A DNA stretch of 64,000 bases from Gp6-AA40 sp963723495 (GTDB lineage Bacteria; Acidobacteriota; Vicinamibacteria; Vicinamibacterales; UBA2999). The notes under the pieces are model-generated. The model was given only the letters and a program-made list of their open reading frames with translations. It was not told the origin of the DNA and searched no databases. Location of the stretch: assembly GCA_963723495.1 (NCBI GenBank), contig CAVRQR010000002.1:186001-250000 (forward strand), written 5' to 3'. Both the position numbers and the translations under genes were made by a program. Shown here one piece after another: positions 29,670-39,438 of the stretch; position 1 is the first letter of the stretch, and each line of letters opens with the position of its first letter.

Positions 29670-29673
<4 letters not shown>
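26994..29673 (+). CDS. treY: Malto-oligosyltrehalose synthase (GH13), about four frameshifts
   Basis: Converts the reducing-end maltosyl unit of malto-oligosaccharides to an alpha,alpha-1,1 trehalosyl end. The start at 26994 gives the family entry ATYRLQLHANFTFDDA. Catalytic features are all present: VLDIVPNHMAI, GLRIDHPDGLRDPL (nucleophile Asp), WVVAEKILEPGE (acid Glu), TDTHDTKRGEDVRARL, GIPDLYQGTELW. Frame breaks lie near 27113 (before YCSPYLQAARGSTHGYDV), near 28068 (at ILEPGER), near 29380 and near 29555. After the last, GIWDNVITGERVNEGDI to RIDSRGTA gives a natural end. The stop at 29671-29673 overlaps the glgX ATG (ATGA), so the two are translationally coupled. No internal stop exists within segments, consistent with consensus errors rather than old decay. 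Confidence 0.88.
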
Positions 29674-31835
<2,162 letters not shown>

Positions 31836-33142
31836 CGGGCTGCCTACGACGCAGCCCCCCAATCCCGTCGCGGGACGTGACCACGACTGCCGCTGTGCGA
31901 GTGGCTGCCCGCCGGTATCGTGCACCGCGGTAGCAGTGGCCGGGCGATGGATGCCGAGCTTCCTCATCCTCGTCCGAAGCGTGCTCGGGCACAGGCCCAG
32001 AATCCTGGCGGCGCCGGACGCGCCTTCAATACGCCAGTGAGTACTCTGAAGTACGCGCTGAATGTGAGCGCGCTGGACGTCAGTGAGCGCCAGCGGTTCC
32101 TGAGACACCGGCTGCATGTCGCGGTGAATCGCCACGCCGGCGAAGTCCGAGAGATCGAGGACCCCATTCCGCGACAGAATCACCGCCTGCTGAATCACGT
32201 TCTCGAGCTCGCGGATGTTACCCGGCCAGTCGTAGCGCTCGAGCGCCTGAAGTGACCCCGGCGCAATGTGCTCGATCGGTCGTCCGAGCTCTGCGTCCCA
32301 GGCGTTCGCAGAAGTGGTGCAGCAACGCGGGCAGATCCTCGCGCCGCTCCCGCAGTGCCGGCAGCGTGATCGGAAACACGTTGAGTCGATAGAAGAGATC
32401 CTGCCTGAACTTTCCAGTGCGGACGTCGTCCACGAGATTCCGGTTCGTCGCCGCAATCACCCGGACGTCGGTCCGAACCGTCCGTTGCGCCGCCAAGTCT
32501 CTCGATCTGCCCCTCCTGCAACACACGCAGAAGCTTGGGCTGCAGTTCGAGCGGAAGCTCACCGATCTCGTCGAGGAAGATGGTGCCGCCATCGGCCAGC
32601 TCGAAGCGACCGGCCTGAGAGTTGTGCGCGCCGGTGAAGGCGCCCCGCTCGCGTCCGAACAGCTCGCTCTCGATCAACGTGGGCGGCAACGCGCCACAGT
32701 TGACCACGACGAACTTCTTGTGACGGCGGGGGCTTTCGTTGTGAATCGCCCGCGCGACGAGCTCCTTGCCCGTGCCCGTTTCGCCGAGCAGCAGGACCGT
32801 CGCGCTGGTCGAGGCGACCTGCTCCACGCGGTACATCACGTATTTCAAAACGTCGCTCGCCCCAACGATGGCGCGGTTCGACAGAATCGGTTCGCGCATG
32901 GACGGCGCGCTCACCATCGACGGTGTCTTGCTCGGGATATACGAACCCATATCACCAGCTCCCGTGACACAAGCCCACGGTCTCGCGCGGAAGCCGCGAA
33001 GGACCGATGGCTTTTTTCTTGATGGCACGCAAGCTATCAAGGGGCGTGAGAGCCGACAAGTGGGACCTTGGTCTTATGCGCGTCTCTTCTCGTTGCGAGG
33101 CGGTCCCGACGCGTGTATGCTCGGTTTTTACGCGACGCTTAC

Positions 33143-33526
33143 ATGGCCGAGACTTCAATCAGGCTGACGCTCGTAGTCGTCGAAGACGACAGGGATATCC
33201 GCCGGGCGATGGGGCGTTCCCTGCGCTCGTTCGGGCACGAAGTCCACCTGTTCGAGTCCGGGGAAGCCTACCTGTCACAACGATGTCAGGCCGATTGCGC
33301 GATTGTGGACATCGGCCTGCCTGGTGTCAACGGCCTCGAGATGGAAGAGCGGCTGCGACAAAGTGGCTCGGGCATGCCGATCGTGTTCATTACCGCACAC
33401 GACGACCTGGCCATGCGCGCGATGTCCGCGACCCGGATGCCGGTGCTCAAGAAACCGCTCGACGAGCACGACCTGCTCGACGCCATCGCCCAGGTGACCG
33501 GCACTCCGGCCGTCACGCACGACTAG
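33143..33526 (+). CDS. Single-domain response regulator (receiver only, FixJ-like)
   Basis: 127 residues from ATG 33143. One receiver domain: VVVEDDRDIRRAM, phospho-acceptor Asp in AIVDIGLPGVNGLE, VFITAHDD, and Lys in VLKKPLDEHDLLDAI. No output domain follows. KKPLD resembles FixJ-type receivers. The next gene, 17 bases away on the opposite strand, is a complete FixJ regulator and a sensor kinase follows, so this protein may act as phosphate sink or intermediate in that pathway. Confidence 0.85.
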   Translation: MAETSIRLTLVVVEDDRDIRRAMGRSLRSFGHEVHLFESGEAYLSQRCQADCAIVDIGLPGVNGLEMEERLRQSGSGMPIVFITAHDDLAMRAMSATRMPVLKKPLDEHDLLDAIAQVTGTPAVTHD

Positions 33527-33543
33527 ACGCGCGGAACGCAGGG

Positions 33544-34158
33544 CTAATTTCCGCTCAGACGATTCGACATCAGCCGCACCAGCGCGGCGACCGAATCGAC
33601 GTTCAGCTTTCGCGTGACTCTCCCGCGATGCACCTTGACGGTCTTCTCGCTCATGCCGAGCTCGTAGGCAATCTGTTTGTTCAGCAGGCCCTGAGCCACG
33701 AGATCGCACACCTCGCGCTCGCGCCTGGTCAGGCGCGCGAGCCGCTCCTCGGCCTCCCGCTCGCGATGCTGCTGCTGCTGCAGCGTCACGGCCTGGAGGC
33801 GCGCTCGTTCGAGCGCGTCCAGCAATTGCTGCTCATCGACGGGCTTCACCAGGAAATCGATTGCGCCTTCACGCATCGCGCGTGCTGTCGACGGCACGTC
33901 ACCTTCAGCACTGAGAAAGATGATCGGCATCGGGATTCCCTTGCGGCTCATCTCCCCTTGCACGTCAAGACCAGTAAGCCCCGGCATCTTCAGGTCGAGC
34001 AGCAGGCAGGCAATGCCGTCATAGCGGGGGCGTTCGAGAAACGCCGCAGGGGACGTGAACGCTTCGACCGCGAAGTCGTTGGCGCGCAACACTCGCTCGA
34101 GCGCCTTGAGCACGCCGGGGTCATCGTCCACCGCGAAGACGCGGAGGTCCATCTCCAT
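33544..34158 (-). CDS. FixJ-type response regulator (receiver + LuxR HTH)
   Basis: 204 residues from ATG 34158 (MEMDLRVFAVDDDPG); a GTG at 34176 would add six. Receiver: VDDD pocket, phospho-acceptor Asp in LLLDLKMPGLTGLD, FLSAEGDVPSTARAM, Lys in FLVKPVDEQQLLDAL. A Gln/Glu-rich linker (LQQQQHREREAEERLARL) precedes the HTH (RREREVCDLVAQGLLNKQIA, KTVKVHRGRVTRKLNVDS). Divergent from the kinase at 34475, whose HisKA-type core is the class that pairs with FixJ regulators, so they probably form one two-component system. Very similar overall to the FixJ-type gene at 6185. Confidence 0.9.
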   Translation of the reverse strand: MEMDLRVFAVDDDPGVLKALERVLRANDFAVEAFTSPAAFLERPRYDGIACLLLDLKMPGLTGLDVQGEMSRKGIPMPIIFLSAEGDVPSTARAMREGAIDFLVKPVDEQQLLDALERARLQAVTLQQQQHREREAEERLARLTRREREVCDLVAQGLLNKQIAYELGMSEKTVKVHRGRVTRKLNVDSVAALVRLMSNRLSGN

Positions 34159-34474
34159 AGTGTCCGGGGTGCCCACAGTCTACACGCCCCTGAGTCGTTT
34201 CGTCTGCTCATTTATATATCAGTAAAACTACTGACAAACTGAGCTATTACGAGAGAAATACGCGAGCCTTGATTTATTATCCCCCACGGGTGACCACGCG
34301 CGGGCAGGTTCTCGGTAATTTAGTACTGAAGAATCTATCGGTGCCAGGGGATGCCGGGCGGTCGACATCGTTTGTCGAGGCACGGGTGTTTCCGGCCCAC
34401 GCTCAGGCGGCGAGCGTCCTCGGCGGCACGTGCGTGCCGGCCAGTCTGGCCGGTGGTGCGTCCCAACAGATTCA
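34159..34474. promoter_or_regulatory. AT-rich divergent promoter region with inverted repeat
   Basis: 316 bases between a FixJ regulator and its likely kinase. The part 34200-34330 is much richer in A+T than the surroundings. It contains a perfect inverted repeat TCAGTA-AAAC-TACTGA at 34219-34234, followed by a partial extra copy (ACTGACAAACTGAG). A related TTAGTACTGAA lies at about 34320. This is a good candidate operator/promoter for autoregulation; binding is inference. Confidence 0.5.
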
Positions 34475-36691
34475 GTGCTCGGCAACCGCGTTCTGAACCG
34501 CGAGTCCTTGTTCGCTGCGATCGCACTGGCTGCGAGCGCGGTTTCCCCTGCCTTTGCTCAGGGATCGCTCAGCGACAAGAAGGTGCTCGCGCTTTATTCG
34601 TATGCGCGAGAGTTTCCGACCGATGAGTTCTACGAGCGAGGTCTTCGGCGAGCGCTGGCAACGCCCCCGCAAGGCGGACCGGACTACTACTCGGAGTACC
34701 TCGAAATTGATCGATTCCCCGAAGAGGAACAGTCGCCGCTTCTCCGTGACTATCTCCGAAAGAAGTACGCGAACCGTCGGATCGATGTCATCGTGGCGAC
34801 CGCGCACACCCCCTTCGAGTTCCTTCTGGCTGACCGATCGCTCTTTCCTGGCGTCCCGATCGTCTATACCGCTCTGGGTCCAGTTGATTCGACATCCGAG
34901 GGCTCATTGCCGGGTGTCGCTGGCGTGGTCATCGTCGGCGCCTACGCGAAGACGCTCGAGGCGATGCGCGCGATTCATCCCGATGCCGAGCGGGTGTTCG
35001 TGGTCATCAACCTCCCAAAGAATGACGGAAAAGGGCGGGAGGACATCATCCGCCGTGAGCTGGCATCGTTCGAGCGTCAGCTGACCATCACGTACCTGAC
35101 CGACATGACGACCGAGGCACTGGTGGAGAGAGTCTCGCAGGCACCACCACGGTCGCTCGTGTTGTACGTGCGTCACGCCGAGGAGGACTCCGCAGGAGCC
35201 GGACTGGATCCCGTGGAGGCCGCATCTGTGCTCGTGCGTGCGTCCGCGGTTCCTGTGTACAGCATCGAAAGGACCTATTTCGGTCAAGGCGTTGTCGGGG
35301 GATATCTGGTCGATCACGAGGTCGTCGGTGCGCAAGCCGGCGACCTCTCACTGCGCATTCTGGCGGGTGCGCGACCGCAGGATCTGGACGCCACGAGCGC
35401 CACGCTGATGCCGATGTTCGACTGGCGTGCGATGCAGCGCTGGGGCATCGATCGAAACCGGCTTCCGGCAGGATCGGATATCCGATTCAGAGCCCCGACG
35501 GCGTGGGATCAGTATCGTGGATACATCGTCGGCGCCGCCACACTGCTGGCCATTCAGGGCCTGACGATCGCCGCGCTCGTCGTCCAACGCTCTCGACGCC
35601 GCAAGGTGGAAGCGCGCAACGCTGCGTTTCTCAGTGCCGCACCCGACATGATGTTCCTGCTGACGAAGCAGGGCGTCTTCCTCGACTATCACGCACCTGA
35701 CCGCCGCGATCTCTTCGTCGAACCTGATTCGTTCATCGGACGGCGCCTGAGCGACGTGTTACCTCCTCGCGTGGCCGCGACCGTTGCCGATTCGGTATCC
35801 AGACTGGAGAAGGAGCCCGGCCCCATCATCGTCGAGTACGCCCTCCCGATGCCTGACGGTGACCATCAGTACCAGGGGCGCGTCGTGCCGTGCCGAGACA
35901 ACGAGGTCCTGGTTGTCGTGCGCGACGTCACGCAGCGGAAACGATCCGAACGGGCACTGATCGATGCGCAGGCCAACCTGTTGCGGTTGTCGCGGCTGAC
36001 AGCGCTCGGCGAGTTCACGGCGTCCATCGCGCACGAGATCCGGCAGCCGCTGACCGTCATCCTGCTGAACGCCAGAACCTGCCTTCGCTGGCTCTCTGGC
36101 AGGACACCGGATCTGACTGAAATCAGCGCCGCGTTGACAGATGTCGTTGAGGCAGGCCAGCGGGCCAACGAAATCATTCGCCGCAATCGCGAGTTGTTCA
36201 AACATGGCACGGTGCAAAAAGCCCCGCTCGATCTCAATGCCGTCATCAGCGAAGTCGAGGCGCTTGCGCAATCGCGGCTGAGTGCGGCGCGCGTCACGCT
36301 CGTCACGTCGGTGCCACCCGACATCCCTGCCGTCCAGGGCGACCGCGTGGAACTGCAACAAGTCCTCCTGAACTTGATCGGCAACAGCATCGAAGCAATG
36401 GATGGTGCGGAGCCGAGCGCGCGACGCATCGAGATCTCGTCGGACCTTTCACCCCAAGGCCACGTGCGAGTGTCCGTGCGGGACACAGGTGTGGGACTCG
36501 ACGGGGTCGATCGCGCGCGCATGTTCGATCTGTCGTACACGACGAAGCCCTCCGGCAGCGGTGTTGGGCTCTCGATCAGCCGCTCGATTATCGAAGCACA
36601 CGGCGGTCGGCTCTGGGCCGAGGAGACCACCGGCCGTGGCGCGACCTTCGTCTTCACCCTTCCCGTCCATTCAACTGCCAGCGTGCCCTAG
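34475..36691 (+). CDS. Membrane sensor kinase with ABC-type solute-binding sensor domain, PAS and HisKA core
   Basis: About 738 residues from a GTG at 34475, giving a signal peptide (LFAAIALAASAVSPAFAQ); further upstream starts cannot be excluded. Periplasmic ABC_sub_bind-like domain (about 30-325: VLALYSYAREFPTDEFYE, DVIVATAHTPFEFL, PIVYTALGPV, VYSIERTYFGQGVVGGYL). One membrane helix (ATLLAIQGLTIAALVVQ), PAS domain, then HisKA with phospho-acceptor His520 (EFTASIAHEIRQPLTVIL) and HATPase with NLIGNSIEAMDG, VRDTGVGL and GSGVGLSISRSIIEAHGG. The kinase core is FixL/DctB-like, unlike the HisKA_3 core of the otherwise similar sensor at 16044. Likely phosphorylates the divergent FixJ regulator. 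Confidence 0.92.
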   Translation: MLGNRVLNRESLFAAIALAASAVSPAFAQGSLSDKKVLALYSYAREFPTDEFYERGLRRALATPPQGGPDYYSEYLEIDRFPEEEQSPLLRDYLRKKYANRRIDVIVATAHTPFEFLLADRSLFPGVPIVYTALGPVDSTSEGSLPGVAGVVIVGAYAKTLEAMRAIHPDAERVFVVINLPKNDGKGREDIIRRELASFERQLTITYLTDMTTEALVERVSQAPPRSLVLYVRHAEEDSAGAGLDPVEAASVLVRASAVPVYSIERTYFGQGVVGGYLVDHEVVGAQAGDLSLRILAGARPQDLDATSATLMPMFDWRAMQRWGIDRNRLPAGSDIRFRAPTAWDQYRGYIVGAATLLAIQGLTIAALVVQRSRRRKVEARNAAFLSAAPDMMFLLTKQGVFLDYHAPDRRDLFVEPDSFIGRRLSDVLPPRVAATVADSVSRLEKEPGPIIVEYALPMPDGDHQYQGRVVPCRDNEVLVVVRDVTQRKRSERALIDAQANLLRLSRLTALGEFTASIAHEIRQPLTVILLNARTCLRWLSGRTPDLTEISAALTDVVEAGQRANEIIRRNRELFKHGTVQKAPLDLNAVISEVEALAQSRLSAARVTLVTSVPPDIPAVQGDRVELQQVLLNLIGNSIEAMDGAEPSARRIEISSDLSPQGHVRVSVRDTGVGLDGVDRARMFDLSYTTKPSGSGVGLSISRSIIEAHGGRLWAEETTGRGATFVFTLPVHSTASVP

Positions 36692-36827
36692 CGTCACCTC
36701 GTCAACGCCAAGGCCGGGCTTATCGAGCTCTTGCGCGGATTTGAAAAAACTTCCACCCCCTCGACACACGGCCGCGGATCAAGCTGTTACAATGTCGAAG
36801 CACCTCGACAGATAGCTGGCTCACTAT

Positions 36828-38132
36828 ATGCACCAAGCCAGGCGGCGAAGTTTGCGCCGCAACGTATCGATGCATTCGACACCTTCGTCGAGACGGTCGG
36901 CTGCACTCGCCAGCGTCCTCTGGCGGCACCCAGCCGTGTGGCTGCCACTGCTCGTGTTGCTCGCGGTGAGTGCCGGCTGTGATTCCTCGACCACGTCCGA
37001 AGTGACGACCGGTCCCACTCCTGCCAAGTGCCAGCTGACGCTGGCACCGCCTTCCAATATCGTGGCGACTGGCGGGACGGCCGCTGTCTCGATTACGGCT
37101 CAACCCGAGTGCCCCTGGGAGGTCTCGACGCAGGCGAACTGGATCTCGAACCTGTCACCCGCATCGGGACAAGGGAACGGCACGGTGGCATTCGTCGCGG
37201 CAGAAAACCCGGTGCCGTCGATGCGAGAAGGCGAGCTCGTCATCAATGACAACCGCGTTCGCCTGATGCAGGAGGGCGCGCCGTGTCGGTTCTCGATCGA
37301 TCCGGAGCAACAAACGTTGACCGCCGATGCAAATACCGACAGCTTCACGGTCGAGACACACGAAGCCTGTAAGTGGACCGCACGCAGCACTGCGGAGTGG
37401 ATCACCCTCACAGCCGGGGTTGACGGCGCAGGCAATGGGACCGTGGCATACCGCGTCACCTCCAATGGCGGCGGCACACGAACTGGCACTGTGACCATCG
37501 GCGACCGCGCGCATACCGTCATCCAGCAGAATGCCGCGTCTGGGCCATCACCATCGCCATCACCAGGTCCGCCCGCACCGCCGCCACCGCCTCCCTGCAC
37601 GTACGCGATTTCCCCCACGAGCCAGCCCGTTGGAGCTGCGGGCGGCCCCGGAGGCACGGTCAAGGTTACAACCGCCGCGCACTGCTCGTGGACCGCCACG
37701 AGCAACGCGTCGTGGCTGATAATCACGTCCGGTGCAACAGGAACTGGAAACGGCTCGGTCGGTTTCGCCGCCGACTTCAACGGGAGCGGCTCACCGCGAA
37801 GCGGCACACTGACGATCGCCGGCCGGACGTTCACCGTCTCGCAAATCGACGCTGCGCCGGAGCCGTGCACGTACGACGTCAGTCCGTCGAGCGCCTCCCT
37901 GTCCGCGTTGGGTGGCACAGGGTCCATCGTGGTCTCCGCACGAAGCGGATGCGCATGGACGGCGAGCAATAACGCGTGGTGGATCACGTTTACCTCGGGC
38001 TCCAGCGGCAATGGAACTGGCAGGGTCGACTACCTCGTGCTGCCCAATGTGGGTGCTGCCCGCTCCAGCTCGATCGCTATCGCCGAGCATTCGTTCTCCG
38101 TGTCGCAGGACGGGGTGCTGTCGAGTCAGTGA
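36828..38132 (+). CDS. Lipoprotein with four BACON-type beta domains
   Basis: 434 residues. Signal peptide II with lipobox LAVSAGC (Cys near residue 51; a start at 36870 gives a shorter signal). Four repeats of a BACON/Ig-like domain follow, each starting with Cys-x-[FY/LT] and containing the pattern C.W......WI....G..G.G.V: at about 67-148, 149-238, 260-345 and 350-430. A Pro-rich hinge (SPSPSPGPPAPPPPPP) separates repeats two and three. BACON domains are thought to bind carbohydrate or mucin-like ligands, or serve as spacers. Located in the cell envelope facing the periplasm or outside. First of three genes on this strand with an outer-membrane barrel and a Pro-rich membrane protein. Confidence 0.85.
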   Translation: MHQARRRSLRRNVSMHSTPSSRRSAALASVLWRHPAVWLPLLVLLAVSAGCDSSTTSEVTTGPTPAKCQLTLAPPSNIVATGGTAAVSITAQPECPWEVSTQANWISNLSPASGQGNGTVAFVAAENPVPSMREGELVINDNRVRLMQEGAPCRFSIDPEQQTLTADANTDSFTVETHEACKWTARSTAEWITLTAGVDGAGNGTVAYRVTSNGGGTRTGTVTIGDRAHTVIQQNAASGPSPSPSPGPPAPPPPPPCTYAISPTSQPVGAAGGPGGTVKVTTAAHCSWTATSNASWLIITSGATGTGNGSVGFAADFNGSGSPRSGTLTIAGRTFTVSQIDAAPEPCTYDVSPSSASLSALGGTGSIVVSARSGCAWTASNNAWWITFTSGSSGNGTGRVDYLVLPNVGAARSSSIAIAEHSFSVSQDGVLSSQ

Positions 38133-38196
38133 AGGGGAATGTCACGGCGGCGGGTCAGACTTTTGCTGTGTCCCAGGATGGCGCCAGCGGACAGCG
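38117..38196 (+). pseudogene. Remnant of a fifth BACON repeat
   Basis: Just past the stop of the lipoprotein another frame encodes GNVTAAGQTFAVSQDGAS, the last strand pair of a BACON domain (compare GRTFTVSQIDA inside the gene). The rest of that repeat is missing, so the lipoprotein appears to have lost most of a fifth repeat by an out-of-frame deletion. The fragment is in frame with the next gene. Confidence 0.45.
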
Positions 38197-38215
38197 CTGT
38201 GTGCGAGGTGATGCG

Positions 38216-39427
38216 ATGACGATGAACTGCGGCTCCACGACGTCGAGTCGAGTGCGGCTGGCGATGCCGATGATGACGTACCTGGTGCTGGCTGCCTCTG
38301 TCACACCGGCACAGGCGCAACAAACGACCGCTGACGTCCTGTCGTTTCTGCTGACGAATCGGACGATCATCACCGGCGACTTCGATCGGGACGCACAGGC
38401 GGCGGCGGCTACGCGTGACACGATTTCCGGCTTCCTCGTGCAGGAGATCGCCACATTGCCGGTGTCTTCCTCGTCGGGAGGGTTCACCTATCGCCTCGAT
38501 CGTACGCTCGGGACCTTCATTCGCTCGAGCGACAACTTTGGACCCTTCTACACTGAACGATCGCTCACTGCCGGTGTCAATCGAGGCTCGTTCGGTGTCG
38601 GGTACCAGAGCACGCAGTACGAGACGATTGATGGCCGCGACCTGCGCGACGGAACCCTGGTCTCCACGGCCGCGATTCTGCGCGGCGACACCCAACCGTT
38701 CGACATCGAGACAGTCTCGCTGCGCGTTCGCACTGATACGATGACCGTGCTCGGAAACTATGGGGTCACCGATCGCATCGACGTGGGCGTTGCGATTCCG
38801 TTCGTGCGCTTGAGACTAGAAGGCGAGCGCGTGGATACCTACCGAGGTCAGGAATTCGTCCAGGCGACCGGCTCGGCGTCTGCCTCCGGTCTCGGTGACA
38901 TCGTCGCACGCGTCAAGTACAACGTGCTGCGTGAGGGTGCGAGTGGTCTGGCGATTGGTGCTGAGACACGGCTGCCAACCGGTGATGAAGACAACCTGCT
39001 GGGTGGCGGAGAGATCAGCTTCACGCCGAGAGCGATCGGTTCCGTGGAAGGCCGCGTGGTCGGATTTCACGGGGAGTTCTCATACACGCTTAACGAGGTC
39101 TCGAACGCGCTGGGATATGGCGCCGCGCTGACCGTGGCGGCCGCCCCACGCTTCACGGTGATAGGCGAGCTGTTCGGTCGCCGGATCGAGGGACTGGGAC
39201 GACTGACGTCGACGACCGCGCCGCATCCGCGACTCGTCGGTGTCGATACCATCAGATTGACGGGTGTTGAGGAAACCGCCGATCGCATCGTGGCGGTCGG
39301 GGGGTTCAAGTGGAACGTCACGGGGACCTGGCTGGTCACAGCCAACATCCTGCGTCCGATCACTGACGCCGGGCTCAATGCCAGCTGGGTCCCCACGGTA
39401 ACGTTCGACTACTCGTTTGGCGGGTAG
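38216..39427 (+). CDS. Outer-membrane beta-barrel protein, MetA-pathway/transporter-like
   Basis: 403 residues from ATG 38216, or shorter from 38264. Signal peptide region MMTYLVLAASVTPAQAQQ. The rest is alternating amphipathic strands separated by Gly/Asn/Asp turns, for example SFGVGYQSTQYETIDG, NYGVTDRIDVGVAIPFVRL, GLGDIVARVKYNVLREGASG, LAIGAETRLPTGDEDNLLGG and the C-terminal strand WVPTVTFDYSFGG. The GLGD...KY and LPTGDEDN...G motifs match the Phenol_MetA_deg / transporter-like outer-membrane family, whose substrates are mostly unknown. Between the BACON lipoprotein and the Pro-rich membrane protein, all on the plus strand. Confidence 0.75.
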   Translation: MTMNCGSTTSSRVRLAMPMMTYLVLAASVTPAQAQQTTADVLSFLLTNRTIITGDFDRDAQAAAATRDTISGFLVQEIATLPVSSSSGGFTYRLDRTLGTFIRSSDNFGPFYTERSLTAGVNRGSFGVGYQSTQYETIDGRDLRDGTLVSTAAILRGDTQPFDIETVSLRVRTDTMTVLGNYGVTDRIDVGVAIPFVRLRLEGERVDTYRGQEFVQATGSASASGLGDIVARVKYNVLREGASGLAIGAETRLPTGDEDNLLGGGEISFTPRAIGSVEGRVVGFHGEFSYTLNEVSNALGYGAALTVAAAPRFTVIGELFGRRIEGLGRLTSTTAPHPRLVGVDTIRLTGVEETADRIVAVGGFKWNVTGTWLVTANILRPITDAGLNASWVPTVTFDYSFGG

Positions 39428-39438
39428 GGGCACAAGCC

